From positions 1,760,819 through 1,824,818 of the forward strand of contig CP129479.1 in the NCBI GenBank assembly GCA_030583865.1: DNA of 64,000 nucleotides. Direction: 5' to 3'. The stretch's first letter is position 1; every line of letters starts with the position of its first letter. This stretch comes from Thermodesulfobacteriota bacterium. GTDB lineage: Bacteria; Desulfobacterota; GWC2-55-46. Both the position numbers and the translations under genes were made by a program. The notes below the pieces were generated by a model. It made no database searches, had not been told where the DNA came from, and saw only the letters and a list, made by a program, of their open reading frames with translations. This document shows, piece after piece, positions 24,921-33,224 of this stretch.

Positions 24921-26213
24921 TCAAGTTGCAAGGGCTTCCTCGGCCCACCTTCCGAAGTCCTCTATCGCCCTCGCCGCCTGCATCTCCCTCCTCGTCTTGC
25001 CCTCGATGTATGGCAGGAGGCCCATGTTGGCGTTCATGGGTGAAAACTCCCCTTCCTTTCCGGAAATGTAGCGCATGAGCGCCCCTGAAATTGTAGTCTC
25101 CGGCGGACATACGGGAATAAGCCCCCTGGAATACTTCAAGGCGTTTATGCCTGCCAGGGCCCCTGACATCGCTGATTCCACGTAGCCTTCAACTCCGGTA
25201 ATCTGCCCGGCGAAAAAGAGCCCCGGGGAATCCTTAAGCTCCTGGCCGCTTGAAAGGAGCCTCGGGGAGTCCAGGTAGCTGTTCCGGTGTAGCTTCCCGA
25301 GCCTCGCGAACTCCGCCCTTTCGAGCGCGGGTATCATCCTGAATATCCTTTTCTGCTCCGGGTACGCGAGCCTCGTCTGGAAGCCTACCATATTATAGAG
25401 CGTGCCTTCCCTGTTCTCGCGCCTTAGCTGCACGACCGCAAAGGGCCTCTTCCCTGTCCCAGGGTCGATAAGTCCCACGGGACGCATGGGGCCGAAGAGG
25501 AGGGTCCTGGGGCCCCTCTCGGCCATCGCCTCTACTGGCATGCAGGCCTCGAAGCTTTCCATCTTCTCGAACTCGCGCTCCCTGGCCCTGTCCGCTTTTA
25601 CAAGCTCTGCATAAAAGGCCTCGTACTCGCTCTCGGTAAGGGGACAGTTGATGTAATCGTCCCCGCCCTTCCCGTAGCGGGAGGCCAGGAATGCGCGCTC
25701 CATGTCTATCGACTCAGCGTATACTATGGGCGCGACCGCGTCGTAGAAGTTGAGCCCCTTGCCTACGAGCCCTTCAAGCGCCGCCGCAAAGGCGTCAGAG
25801 GTGAGCGGGCCTGTGGCCACGACCAGCGGGCGGTCTTCCGGAAGCTCCATCACCTCTCCCCTTTCCACCTGCACCCCGGCCCGTTCAAGCCCGGAGGTGA
25901 CGAATTCCGAGAAAGCGGCCCTGTCGACCGCCAGGGTCTTGCCGGCAGGCACCCTCGTCGCCTCGGCGGCCCTTATTATGAGCGAATCGATTGCGCGGAG
26001 CTCGGACTTCAGCACCCCCGAGGCGTTATCAAGGCTGTCGGATTTCAAGGAGTTGCTGCAGACAAGCTCGGCCAATGTCGGCATATTGTGCGCGGGAGAA
26101 AACCTCTCCGGCTTCATCTCGCGGATGACGGCCTTTCCGCCGAGCCTCGATATCTGCCAGGCTGCCTCGCACCCGGCAAGCCCGCCGCCTATTATGATAA
26201 TATTTTCGATCAC
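24921..26213 (-). CDS. trmFO: Folate/FAD-dependent tRNA uracil-54 C5-methyltransferase TrmFO
   Basis: Makes ribothymidine at position 54 of tRNA using methylenetetrahydrofolate and FADH2, replacing SAM-dependent TrmA. The N-terminus has the FAD Rossmann motif IIGGGLAGCEAA. Further family signatures: MKPERFSPAH, ELVCSNSLKSD (conserved cysteine), YINCPLTESEYEAFY (second conserved cysteine), LFGPMRPVGL, FAGQITGVEGYVESAMSGALAG near the C-terminus. Length 430 aa is normal. TrmFO is common in Firmicutes, deltaproteobacteria and other non-gammaproteobacterial groups. It is divergent from acyP and followed by the HEAT gene. Confidence 0.96.
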   Translation of the reverse strand: MIENIIIIGGGLAGCEAAWQISRLGGKAVIREMKPERFSPAHNMPTLAELVCSNSLKSDSLDNASGVLKSELRAIDSLIIRAAEATRVPAGKTLAVDRAAFSEFVTSGLERAGVQVERGEVMELPEDRPLVVATGPLTSDAFAAALEGLVGKGLNFYDAVAPIVYAESIDMERAFLASRYGKGGDDYINCPLTESEYEAFYAELVKADRAREREFEKMESFEACMPVEAMAERGPRTLLFGPMRPVGLIDPGTGKRPFAVVQLRRENREGTLYNMVGFQTRLAYPEQKRIFRMIPALERAEFARLGKLHRNSYLDSPRLLSSGQELKDSPGLFFAGQITGVEGYVESAMSGALAGINALKYSRGLIPVCPPETTISGALMRYISGKEGEFSPMNANMGLLPYIEGKTRREMQAARAIEDFGRWAEEALAT

Positions 26214-26326
26214 ATGCCCTCCGGTTGTCCTTCCATATTAACCCCCGGCCATCTCCTCTTCAAGCCCATTATGCGAATAGTTTCCGGGCACTTGCGGGTA
26301 GTGATTTTTTGTGATAGCTTCTCAGG

Positions 26327-26623
26327 ATGGAAAAGATGGTAAGGGCCCGCGTAGTCATCGAAGGCCGCGTGCAGGGAGTGGCCTTCCGCGCCAGCATGGT
26401 CGAGGAGGCCAGGCGCCACGGCGTGGCCGGATGGGTGAAGAACAACCCTGACGGCACGGTCGAGGCCGTGGTCGAGGGCAAGGAAGGGCCGGTCAAAAAA
26501 TTGCTCGCATGGTGCCAGAATGGGCCGACGCTTGCGCGGGTTGACGACGTCAGGCTTGCATGGGAGCCCTTCAAGAACGAATTCGACGACTTTACCGCGC
26601 TTACGAGATACAGCACGTATTGA
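26327..26623 (+). CDS. acyP: Acylphosphatase
   Basis: Hydrolyses acylphosphates such as carbamoyl or 1,3-bisphosphoglycerate phosphates. The signature GRVQGVAFR holds the substrate-binding Arg; the consensus Gly before Phe is Ala here. The downstream VKNNPDGTVEAVVEG holds the catalytic Asn. At 98 aa it is the usual size. Two in-frame ATG codons (26327 and 26336) are possible; CAGGATGG serves either. The following lipoprotein gene begins seven bases after its stop, so the two form an operon. Confidence 0.93.
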   Translation: MEKMVRARVVIEGRVQGVAFRASMVEEARRHGVAGWVKNNPDGTVEAVVEGKEGPVKKLLAWCQNGPTLARVDDVRLAWEPFKNEFDDFTALTRYSTY

Positions 26624-26630
26624 GGGCAAG

Positions 26631-27251
26631 ATGAGGGTTGATGGAATGAAGAGGCGTGCAGGCTCAAAAGGGACGGCGCCCGGGCTCCGGATATTCATTG
26701 CCCTTCTCGTCATGATCGCACTGGCCTGCGGCTGCCACCCTAAACCCAGGGCCGCGATGTACCTTGCGCCCGATGAGAAGGGGCCGGCAGGCTACAAGGC
26801 AGCAGCCGGGGCCGGGGTAATCGAGAACGGCCATATGAAAGTCGCAGCCCGCCAGGTACGGAAAGGCGAGGAAGGCTCTGCCCTCCTTGCGAGGCTCCTG
26901 GAGGAAAACTTCATAATAATAGACCTCGTTATCCAGAACACCTCGGACAGGACGATCATCTACAAGCCGAACCTCACTTCGCTTACGAACGACGCGATGG
27001 ACTTCCTTAGGCCGCTCGACTATACCGACCTCTACGATCTCGGAGACTTCGACGCGCTCGACGAGATACGCGGGAGGTTTTACGACCTAGACGTCACGCT
27101 CAGGCCCGGCCAGAGGTCCTCGCGGCTCCTCATATTCAGGCCCGTATCAAAAAACGCAAAAAAGGCCGTCCTCAACATAGACGACCTTTACCTCGGGACC
27201 GACACGCTGAGGCTCACCTTCCCCTTTTCGTTCAAGGCGCATACTCTTTGA
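26631..27251 (+). CDS. Probable lipoprotein of unknown function
   Basis: The start chosen is the ATG at 26631, behind GAGGG; the frame runs further upstream inside acyP without support. The N-terminus has a basic stretch, then LRIFIALLVMIALACGC, which looks like a lipoprotein signal with a slightly irregular lipobox (LAC or ACGC). The mature region has a beta-rich domain: IIDLVIQNTSDRTIIYKPNLTSL and VTLRPGQRSSRLLIF, resembling domains that add stability through a conserved NTSD-type turn. Length is 206 aa. No family recognised. Its 3' end overlaps the convergent gene at 27232 by 20 bases. Confidence 0.72.
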   Translation: MRVDGMKRRAGSKGTAPGLRIFIALLVMIALACGCHPKPRAAMYLAPDEKGPAGYKAAAGAGVIENGHMKVAARQVRKGEEGSALLARLLEENFIIIDLVIQNTSDRTIIYKPNLTSLTNDAMDFLRPLDYTDLYDLGDFDALDEIRGRFYDLDVTLRPGQRSSRLLIFRPVSKNAKKAVLNIDDLYLGTDTLRLTFPFSFKAHTL

Positions 27252-27534
27252 CCTTGTCCGCGCCCTTGTCCACGGCCTCTTTGGTCTTCCCTATCGTCTT
27301 CTGGACGGCCCCCTTGGCGTTTTCGGCCTTTTCCTTGACCGTCTCAGCCGTATCCGTTATGGCCTCCTTTGCCTCCTGAGCCGTGTGCTTAAGCCCCTTC
27401 TCGTACTTCTCAAGCCTTGCCCCGGCCTCTTCGGTCTTGCTGCCCGCGAGCTTCACGTAGCCGGGTCCGCCGAAATAGAGGAACGCGGTGATTGCGATTA
27501 TTCCGAGCAGGAAACCGAACAGCACTTTTTTCAT
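27232..27534 (-). CDS. Small membrane-anchored helical protein, LEA-like
   Basis: 100-residue protein with one N-terminal membrane segment (VLFGFLLGIIAITAFLYF) followed by an uninterrupted amphipathic helix rich in Lys, Glu, Ala and Thr with 11-residue periodicity (ITDTAETVKEKAENAKGAVQKTIGKTKEAVDKGADKVKEY), as in LEA/apolipoprotein-like proteins. It may lie along a membrane surface or protect against stress; this is inference. It overlaps rsmI by four bases at its start, so it is translationally coupled to it. Confidence 0.75.
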   Translation of the reverse strand: MKKVLFGFLLGIIAITAFLYFGGPGYVKLAGSKTEEAGARLEKYEKGLKHTAQEAKEAITDTAETVKEKAENAKGAVQKTIGKTKEAVDKGADKVKEYAP

Positions 27535-28367
27535 TCCTTGTCCTCCCTTGATTCCGCCCTGATCGCGAGGGCCGCCTTATAGACCTCGGCCCTTGGAAGG
27601 CCGAAGTCTTTTGCCACGGCCTTTACGGCCTCGTTGAGCTTCGCCCCGGATGAAAGGAGTGTTTCCAGGGCCGGCATGAAATCACCCTTTGCCTCCTCCC
27701 CGGTCCGGACGGCTATGGTCACCTCACCTTTTACCTCCCCTGCCCTGAGCCTGTCCATGACCATGCTCACATTTCCCCTTATAACCTCCTCGTGCACCTT
27801 CGTAAGCTCGCGTCCTACCGCTATTTCCACCTCACCGAGCGCCTCTCTTATCACCGCGAGCGTCTTTTTGAGCCTCCTGGGGGATTCGTAAAAAATGTAG
27901 GTGTGAGAGCCGGAAAGGCCCGAAAGGAGGTCCCGGAGGGCGCCCTCCTTTTCCGGGAGAAAGCCCTTGAAGGTGAACTCGTCAGTCGGCAGGCCTGATA
28001 CGCTGACGAGCGAGATTATGGCCGAAGGGCCCGGCACCGGCACGACCTCGATAGAGTGCTCCAGCGCGAGCCTCACTATCCTGAAACCAGGGTCGGATAT
28101 GCCGGGCGTGCCCGCGTCGGATACGAGCGCGACATCCGTTCCGGCCTCGAGCCTATCGAGGAGCAGGCCAGCTTTTTCGCGTTCGTTATGCTCGTGGTAG
28201 CTCGTAAGCGGGGTATCTATCCCGTAATGGGCAAGGAGCTTTCTGGTGTGCCTCGTGTCCTCGGCGGCTATGAGGCCCGCCTCCTTCAGCACCCTTACTG
28301 CCCTGAAGGTCATGTCCTCGAGGTTCCCTATCGGGGTAGCGACGACGAAAAGCCTTCCCTTCCTCAT
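27531..28367 (-). CDS. rsmI: 16S rRNA C1402 2'-O-methyltransferase RsmI
   Basis: SAM-dependent methylation of the 2'-O of C1402 in the ribosomal decoding centre. Tetrapyrrole-methylase fold with the family motifs VVATPIGNLEDMTFRAVR, AAEDTRHTRKLL, SYHEHNE, VALVSDAGTPGISDPG, PVPGPSA and FYESPRR. Length 278 aa is typical. It overlaps the ABC permease stop by four bases, which places it at the end of the transporter operon. Confidence 0.96.
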   Translation of the reverse strand: MRKGRLFVVATPIGNLEDMTFRAVRVLKEAGLIAAEDTRHTRKLLAHYGIDTPLTSYHEHNEREKAGLLLDRLEAGTDVALVSDAGTPGISDPGFRIVRLALEHSIEVVPVPGPSAIISLVSVSGLPTDEFTFKGFLPEKEGALRDLLSGLSGSHTYIFYESPRRLKKTLAVIREALGEVEIAVGRELTKVHEEVIRGNVSMVMDRLRAGEVKGEVTIAVRTGEEAKGDFMPALETLLSSGAKLNEAVKAVAKDFGLPRAEVYKAALAIRAESREDKE

Positions 28368-29125
28368 TTCCTCCTCTCGAAGACAAATGCCGAAGCGAAG
28401 GTAAAGGCGATCGCGAAGACCGAGACGAAAGCGATGTCGAGAAGCATCGGGAACTCCGGCGCGAGCCGCCCGGTCCCCGGAAGAAGGACGTGCTTGAATG
28501 AATCGACCCCGTAGCAGAGCGGGTTTACATACGCGAACACCTTTATATACGGCGGCAGCGACCCGACCGGGTATAGCGCTCCGCTCAGGAAGAACATCGG
28601 TAGCACTATGAAGTTCATGATCACGTTAAAGCCTTCGAGCGAGGCAAGGAACGAGGCCACGAAAAGGCCGAGCGCCGTTATGGCGAGCGCGACAAGCGCC
28701 ATGAGGGCGAACATGGCGAGGAAGTCGAGGACGCCCACGCCGAGCCCCAGGAAGGGGGCTATGAGAAGGAGTGCAGCGCCCTGAAATACCGACAGGGTGG
28801 TCCCGGAAAGGAGCTTCCCGAATACTATCGTGACCCTCGAAACCGGGGATACCAGCATCTCCCGGAGGAACCCGAACTCCCTGTCCCAGACAACGGATAT
28901 GGTCGAGAAAATTGAGCTGAAGAGTATGGTCATGCCGACTATGCCCGGCAGTATGAACTGGATGTACTCGACCTCGTCGGTGTCGATGAGCATGGTAAAG
29001 CCCGAGCCCACGATGAAGAGCCATATAAGCGGCCTCGCGGCAGTGACAACAAGCCTTCCCTTCTGGCGGAAGAACCTCTTAAATTCCCTTAAGGTTATGA
29101 CGTAAATGGCCTTGTATGTTAGCAT
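28364..29125 (-). CDS. ABC-2 type transporter permease
   Basis: Inner-membrane exporter subunit with six predicted membrane segments in 253 residues, including LPGIVGMTILFSSIFSTISVVWDREFGFLREMLVSP, the signature region of ABC-2 permeases, and a C-terminal VLPMFFLSGALYPV loop. The soluble N-terminus is short (EFKRFFRQKGRLV). It pairs with the ATPase encoded 11 bases upstream. Substrate is unknown; homologues export drugs, polysaccharides or lipids. Confidence 0.92.
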   Translation of the reverse strand: MLTYKAIYVITLREFKRFFRQKGRLVVTAARPLIWLFIVGSGFTMLIDTDEVEYIQFILPGIVGMTILFSSIFSTISVVWDREFGFLREMLVSPVSRVTIVFGKLLSGTTLSVFQGAALLLIAPFLGLGVGVLDFLAMFALMALVALAITALGLFVASFLASLEGFNVIMNFIVLPMFFLSGALYPVGSLPPYIKVFAYVNPLCYGVDSFKHVLLPGTGRLAPEFPMLLDIAFVSVFAIAFTFASAFVFERRK

Positions 29126-29136
29126 TTTTAGACCAG

Positions 29137-30081
29137 CTACCCCCGGAGCCTCTGCTGAACGCCGTTATCCCGTATCTCCCTGCCAGTGAGGTTTATGAAG
29201 ACGTCCTCCAGGCTGGGCCTCTTCAGGTTCACGGAGACGACTCCCACGGAAAGGGCCTCGAAGAGCCGGGGTATAAACTTTTCGCCGCTCTCGACCGTGA
29301 AGGCGAGCCCGCCTTCGAGCCGCCGGGGACTGAGGCCCAGTCTGCCGCTTATTTCAGACGCGGCGGTAGCGTCATCAGTTGTCCGGAGGTATATAGTATC
29401 TCCACGGAGCGCCCTTTTGAGCTCATCAGGGCTTCCGCATGCGATTATCCGGCCCCGGTCTATTATGGCGATCCTGTCGCAGACCTCCGCCTCTTCCATG
29501 TAATGGGTGGTCATGAATACGGTATTTCCCTCCGACCTCTTAAGCTCCATTATGAACTCCCATACATGGCTCCTGGTCTGAGGGTCAAGCCCGAGCGTGG
29601 GCTCGTCGAGGAAAAGGACCTTGGGCCTGTGGAGGAGCCCACGCGCTATCTCGAGCCGCCTCTTCATGCCGCCCGAGAACTTCCTTACGAGGTCGTCTCT
29701 CCGTTCGCTCAAGCCGACCACGTCCAGTATCTCCCTTATCCTGGCCTCCGCGAGCCTCTTCTCCATGTTGTACATATAGCAGTGGAACTTGAGGTTCTCG
29801 TATGCGGTAAGGTCGTTATCAAGGGTTATCTCCTGGAATACGAGGCCGATGGATGAGCGGACGCTGTGGGGCTCGTTCCTGCAATCGTGTCCGTTCACCA
29901 GGGCGGTACCGGAATCGAAGCCGAGGAGCGTGCAGAGGATATTTATGGTCGTGGTCTTTCCAGCGCCGTTCGGGCCGAGAAAGCCGAAAGTCTCCCCTTC
30001 CTCCACATCGAAGGAGACGCCGCTTACAGCCTCTGTACCGTTATACCTCTTTACGAGGTCCTTTACCTGGATGATCGACAT
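29137..30081 (-). CDS. ABC transporter ATPase, DrrA-like
   Basis: ATP-binding subunit of an ABC-2 exporter. Walker A GPNGAGKTT near 36-44, Q-loop FQEITLD, signature FSGGMKRRL, Walker B VLFLDEPTLGLDPQTR, H-loop MTTHYMEEAE. The last ~90 residues (GRLGLSPRRLEGGLAFTVESGEKFIPRLFEAL...SVNLKRPSLEDVFINLTGREIR) are the C-terminal regulatory region of the daunorubicin-resistance type. Forms an operon with the permease and rsmI. Confidence 0.94.
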   Translation of the reverse strand: MSIIQVKDLVKRYNGTEAVSGVSFDVEEGETFGFLGPNGAGKTTTINILCTLLGFDSGTALVNGHDCRNEPHSVRSSIGLVFQEITLDNDLTAYENLKFHCYMYNMEKRLAEARIREILDVVGLSERRDDLVRKFSGGMKRRLEIARGLLHRPKVLFLDEPTLGLDPQTRSHVWEFIMELKRSEGNTVFMTTHYMEEAEVCDRIAIIDRGRIIACGSPDELKRALRGDTIYLRTTDDATAASEISGRLGLSPRRLEGGLAFTVESGEKFIPRLFEALSVGVVSVNLKRPSLEDVFINLTGREIRDNGVQQRLRG

Positions 30082-30218
30082 CGAACCTGCCCATTTGGAA
30101 TAACCGGCGGATTATATCACGAACCTGAACGGCCGTCCTGTTTTATTGCTGTACCGGGAGATAGCCCCTGGGGGGCGAAGCGCCTTTTTTCGGAGTCTAC
30201 GGCATGGTTTGAAGAGGT

Positions 30219-30354
30219 GGCAACCTTTAAAATTAGAGATCTTTATCGCAATCAAGGGAAGGCGGGAATTAAAAGCGGAGCACATGACAATGTGAGCATT
30301 TTTATTCCCGTAATTACGCAGAGTCCGGGGAAAAGATCAATTTTAGAGATTGCC
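30219..30354 (+). repeat. Dispersed palindromic repeat, family B copy 1
   Basis: About 136 bp from GGCAACCTTTAAAATT to AATTTTAGAGATTGCC, with an inner stem AGCACAT...ATGTGAGC. Copies 2 and 3 are at 44374-44514 and 47433-47574, in the same orientation. This copy overlaps the last codons of the PhoR-like kinase and supplies its stop codon. Confidence 0.85.
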
Positions 30355-31380
30355 GGGCTTGCAGGCCTTGAGCGAAAAGCTGAAAGTCGAGCCTACGCCG
30401 GGGGCGCTCTCTACGTGCAGCCTGCCGTTATGCCCCTGTATTATGTGCTTTACTATCGCGAGGCCGAGTCCGGTGCCGCCGAGTTCCCTGCTCCGGGCCT
30501 TGTCCACCCGGTAAAAGCGCTCGAATATCCTCGGTATGTCGGCAGCCGGTATGCCGATGCCGGTGTCCTTCACCTCCACCCTGACGCTCTGGCCGTCGGA
30601 ACCGGCGGTGACCGTAACCCTTCCGCCGGACGGGGTGTACTTTATGGCGTTATCGAGGAGGTTCACGAGCACCTGTTCGAGCCTGTCGTGGTCGCCGAGA
30701 GCCTTCGGGAGCCCGTCCGGGATGCCGGTCGATACCGTTATGGACTTGTCCCTTGCCTGCTTCTCGAACGCGGGTATCATCGAGAGCACGAGGTCTTTTA
30801 TGTCGACCGGCGCGGAGACTATCGTCATCTGGTGGGATTCGAGCCTGGAAAGGGTAAGGAGGTCGTCGATGAGCCTCGACATCCTTGTCGCGTGCCTGTC
30901 GATCACGCGAAGGAACTCCCTCAGCGTCTCCCCGTCCTCCATGCCGCCGTCAAGGAGGGTCTCGGAGTAGCCCTTTATGGAGGCGAGCGGGGTCCGGAGC
31001 TCGTGCGAGACGTTCGCAACGAAGTCCCTTTTTATGGTCTCGACCCTCTTCTCCTCGGTTATGTCCTGGAGGAAGAGGATAAGCGAGAAGTCCGCCTTCT
31101 CCTTTATCGGGACGAGCCTGGCGCTGTAGAAGACAGGGCCCTCGCCTATCTCCATGCTCTCGGGGATTGCGCGCCTCTTCTCGAGGAACCCCGCCACGGC
31201 CTTAAGTAGAGCCGCGTTGGTCATGAACCCGGAAACGTGCTTCCCCTCGACCCCGCCCTCGACCGGGAAGAACTGCAGGAAGGACGGGTTTGCGTAGAGC
31301 GCCGAGCCGTTCCGGTCAAGGACAAGGACGCCTATCCTCATCTCGCGGGCGATGGTCTCCAATATCAGGTACTTGCCCAT
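30343..31380 (-). CDS. phoR: PhoR-like histidine kinase without membrane segments
   Basis: Partner kinase of the PhoB-like regulator encoded nine bases upstream. PAS domain at about 10-110 (IGVLVLDRNGSALYANPSFLQFF), HisKA with DFVANVSHELRTPL (His near 126), HATPase_c with NLLDNAIKYTPSGG, DTGIGIP and GTGLGLAIVKHI. Typical PhoR has an N-terminal membrane anchor, which is absent here, so it is cytosolic or begins further upstream than seen. The last residues (KPGNL) and the stop codon lie inside a family B repeat, so the native C-terminus may have been replaced by the insertion. Signal is presumed phosphate-related by its neighbours only. Confidence 0.85.
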   Translation of the reverse strand: MGKYLILETIAREMRIGVLVLDRNGSALYANPSFLQFFPVEGGVEGKHVSGFMTNAALLKAVAGFLEKRRAIPESMEIGEGPVFYSARLVPIKEKADFSLILFLQDITEEKRVETIKRDFVANVSHELRTPLASIKGYSETLLDGGMEDGETLREFLRVIDRHATRMSRLIDDLLTLSRLESHQMTIVSAPVDIKDLVLSMIPAFEKQARDKSITVSTGIPDGLPKALGDHDRLEQVLVNLLDNAIKYTPSGGRVTVTAGSDGQSVRVEVKDTGIGIPAADIPRIFERFYRVDKARSRELGGTGLGLAIVKHIIQGHNGRLHVESAPGVGSTFSFSLKACKPGNL

Positions 31381-31389
31381 GCGGCGAAC

Positions 31390-32094
31390 CTACTCCTCTT
31401 TAAACCTGTAACCAGCGCCCCGCACCGTCTCGATAAAGTCTCCGGCCCTGCCGAGCTTCGACCGGAGCCTCCTCACATGGGTATCAACGGTCCTCGGTAT
31501 GACGAAACAGTCCCTGCCCCAAGCCCTGTCCAGGATGGCGTCCCTGCTCAAGACCCTTCCTCCTGCCTGCATGAGCGCGGAAAGGAGCCGGAATTCGGTG
31601 GTCGAAAGTTCTACGGGCCTGCCTTCGACAGAGACCTTGTGTTTCGAGAGGTCGACCGTGAGACAGTTGAAGGTCATGACCCGGCCCTCCTCCTCGCCTC
31701 CGGGCCGCTCGGACGTTCTCTTCAGGACCGCCTTGACCCTGAGTATCAGCTCCCTCGGGCTGAAGGGCTTGGTTATGTAGTCCTCGGCCCCGAGCTCGAA
31801 ACCGATCACCTTGTCGATTTCCTCGCCCTTGGCCGTGAGCATTATGACTGGTATGCTTTTTGTGGAGTCACTGGATTTAAGACGCCTGAGGACCTCGGTC
31901 CCTTCCATATTGGGGAGCATTATATCGAGTATGACGAGGTCGGGCCTGTTGGCCCTTGCGGACTCTATGGCCTCCGGGCCGTCCCTGGCGAGGAGTATGC
32001 GGAACCCGGCCTTCTTGAGGTTGTACTCAAGCAGGTTCAGTATGTCGGATTCGTCGTCAACGACAAGTATCCGGGACCCGTTCGCATTCTGCAA
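31390..32094 (-). CDS. phoB: PhoB-like response regulator, OmpR family
   Basis: DNA-binding regulator with receiver at about 5-120 (ILVVDDE; acceptor Asp in VILDIMLPN; TAKGEE; TKPFSPRELILR) and an OmpR/PhoB winged helix at about 135-230 (VELSTTEFRLLSALMQAGGRVLSRDAILDRAWG...VDTHVRRLRSKLG...GYRFKE). The start chosen is a TTG at 32094 behind GGGAG; the frame's upstream ATG at 32148 lacks support and would overlap the phosphatase gene more. The remaining overlap with that gene is 38 bases. Paired with the kinase downstream. Confidence 0.9.
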   Translation of the reverse strand: MQNANGSRILVVDDESDILNLLEYNLKKAGFRILLARDGPEAIESARANRPDLVILDIMLPNMEGTEVLRRLKSSDSTKSIPVIMLTAKGEEIDKVIGFELGAEDYITKPFSPRELILRVKAVLKRTSERPGGEEEGRVMTFNCLTVDLSKHKVSVEGRPVELSTTEFRLLSALMQAGGRVLSRDAILDRAWGRDCFVIPRTVDTHVRRLRSKLGRAGDFIETVRGAGYRFKEE

Positions 32095-32482
32095 TGATAA
32101 GCTCCCTGACCCTTTTCTCAATATCGTCCCTGACCCGCTGCATGACATCCCAGGGCCTTCCGAGCGGGTCCTCTATCCTCCAGTCGTATTTCCTGCCCTT
32201 GAACCAGCCAGGGCATATCTCGTCGGCAGGGGCCGAGCCCATCGTTACAACCACGTCCGCCCACCGGATGTGCTCGTCCGTAAGCTGGTCCGAAGACTGG
32301 CCGGAGATATCTATCCCGGCCTCCTTCATGGCCTCGACGGTGCTCCTGTTGAGAAAACCGGATGCGCTAGTGCCGGCGCTACGCACCTCCACCTTGACCC
32401 CGCCGTGCCGCTTTGCGAAACCCTCGGCTATCTGGCTCCGGCAGGTGTTGCCTACGCACACGAATAATAATTTAATCGGCAT
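32057..32482 (-). CDS. Low-molecular-weight phosphatase / ArsC-like arsenate reductase
   Basis: Belongs to the low-molecular-weight tyrosine phosphatase fold. The P-loop is CVGNTCRSQ (C9-X5-R15) and the general acid lies in IEDPLGRP. Thioredoxin-coupled ArsC enzymes need two more cysteines, C82 and C89 in pI258 ArsC; here the segment reads TMGSAPADEIC, keeping only the second, so arsenate reduction is uncertain and a phosphatase role is possible. The ATG at 32482 follows AAAGG; the TTG three bases earlier is not preferred. First gene of an operon with phoB/phoR-like genes, which fits phosphate or arsenate response. Confidence 0.8.
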   Translation of the reverse strand: MPIKLLFVCVGNTCRSQIAEGFAKRHGGVKVEVRSAGTSASGFLNRSTVEAMKEAGIDISGQSSDQLTDEHIRWADVVVTMGSAPADEICPGWFKGRKYDWRIEDPLGRPWDVMQRVRDDIEKRVRELIIAECERVPDTCR

Positions 32483-32668
32483 CAAAACGCCTTTCTTCAG
32501 GATATCACGTTATTTTAACACCCGGACCGACCGGGAGGCAATGATAAATAACCGAGCGACCGGCCCTGAGTAAAATTTGAAGCGTTTTCAGGCAGGGGGA
32601 TGCAGTAGTTACAATTCCACGCAGCCGCATGCATAACCCGAAGATTAATAAGAGATTAATTTTTTAGC

Positions 32669-32697
32669 TTGACAATTTTAATCCCATTCAATAGAAT
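32669..32697 (+). promoter_or_regulatory. Sigma-70-type promoter of the cytochrome/ANTAR unit
   Basis: TTGACA at 32669-32674, a 17-base spacer, then TAGAAT at 32692-32697. This is one mismatch from the full consensus and predicts a start of transcription near 32704, about 520 bases before the cytochrome start codon. Confidence 0.8.
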
Positions 32698-32703
32698 GGG
32701 CTG

Positions 32704-33224
32704 ACTTATATATAATCAAGACCAGAGAGGCTTCAAGTGAGAAGAGAGGGTCATACAGAACCCCAGGCAGTTATTTTCCACAAAGGCGCAAAAGACTATT
32801 GCCTTTTTATGCGTTAAGGCGCATAGAAGGGCTTTTTTTTTGAACTCACACCTTCCGCTGTCAAAAAAATTAGTAGGGGTTCCAGAAGGTTTGCCCCTTA
32901 ACGAGCTGAAACAGGGCCGGACGTAGCTCAAGGCGGGCTGCCCGGCTTTTTGAAGCCATGCATGTCGGTTTGCTCGGCACCTTTGAAGCAATGACCTGAC
33001 ATTGCCGCTTGAACAATTACAGCCGGAGCCCATGAAGGGCTCCGGTGTCAAGGCCACGAATGCCTCGCAGTATCGCCGATTTCATATCGGCATGCTCAAG
33101 GCATTTTTTTTTGGCCTTGGGCGGCCCGCTGCATGCGGGACCTGAGCAGTGTTCATGAAACGGCCCTGCGAAGGTAGGGGCCTCGACGCCCCCTCAACCC
33201 ATAAACGACTAAAGGAGAACTTCC
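32704..33224 (+). promoter_or_regulatory. Long structured 5' leader of the multiheme cytochrome gene
   Basis: No gene is supported here. The leader contains several hairpins in order: CTTC-AAGTGA-GAAG near 32732-32745; two mutually exclusive folds around 32783-32812 (AAAGGC...GCCTTT against CGCAAAAG...CTTTTTATGCG); ATGCG-TTAAGG-CGCAT; GCAATG-ACCTGA-CATTGC near 32989-33006; CCGGAGCCC-ATGAA-GGGCTCCGG near 33022-33044; and the terminator at 33059-33112. CTTGA (33008-33012) can pair with TCAAG (33048-33052), which competes with a CAAGGCC/GGCCTTG stem. The organisation resembles a riboswitch or protein-controlled antiterminator. The class could not be matched to any riboswitch consensus I know. 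Confidence 0.6.
33059..33112 (+). terminator. Internal terminator (attenuator) in the cytochrome leader
   Basis: AATGCCT (33059-33065) pairs exactly with AGGCATT (33099-33105), enclosing the hairpin GCCGAT-TTCAT-ATCGGC, followed by a run of nine T. It lies about 112 bases before the cytochrome ATG and downstream of the predicted promoter, so transcription must pass it to express the gene. Confidence 0.75.

Noticed and set aside
29866-31209. 447-aa plus-strand ORF
   Set aside because: Antisense to the ABC ATPase and PhoR-like kinase; crosses a repeat element; no domain recognised.
32760-32830. GEMM (cyclic di-GMP/cGAMP) riboswitch in the cytochrome leader
   Set aside because: Geobacter cytochromes are known to be under such switches, so I looked for the GGCAAA, GAAA tetraloop and GACGCAAAG order. 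Only a partial GGCGCAAAAGAC is present, without the rest.
32732-33006. Canonical ANTAR two-hairpin target (six-base loops with A1 and G4)
   Set aside because: Two six-base loops exist (AAGTGA, ACCTGA), but G is at position 5 and the hairpins are ~250 bases apart, so the published pattern is not met; kept only as a weak hint.
32716-33057. 113-aa minus-strand ORF inside the cytochrome leader
   Set aside because: Cysteine- and serine-rich sequence without recognisable domain; it lies opposite a region with a strong plus-strand promoter and hairpins, which explains the region better.
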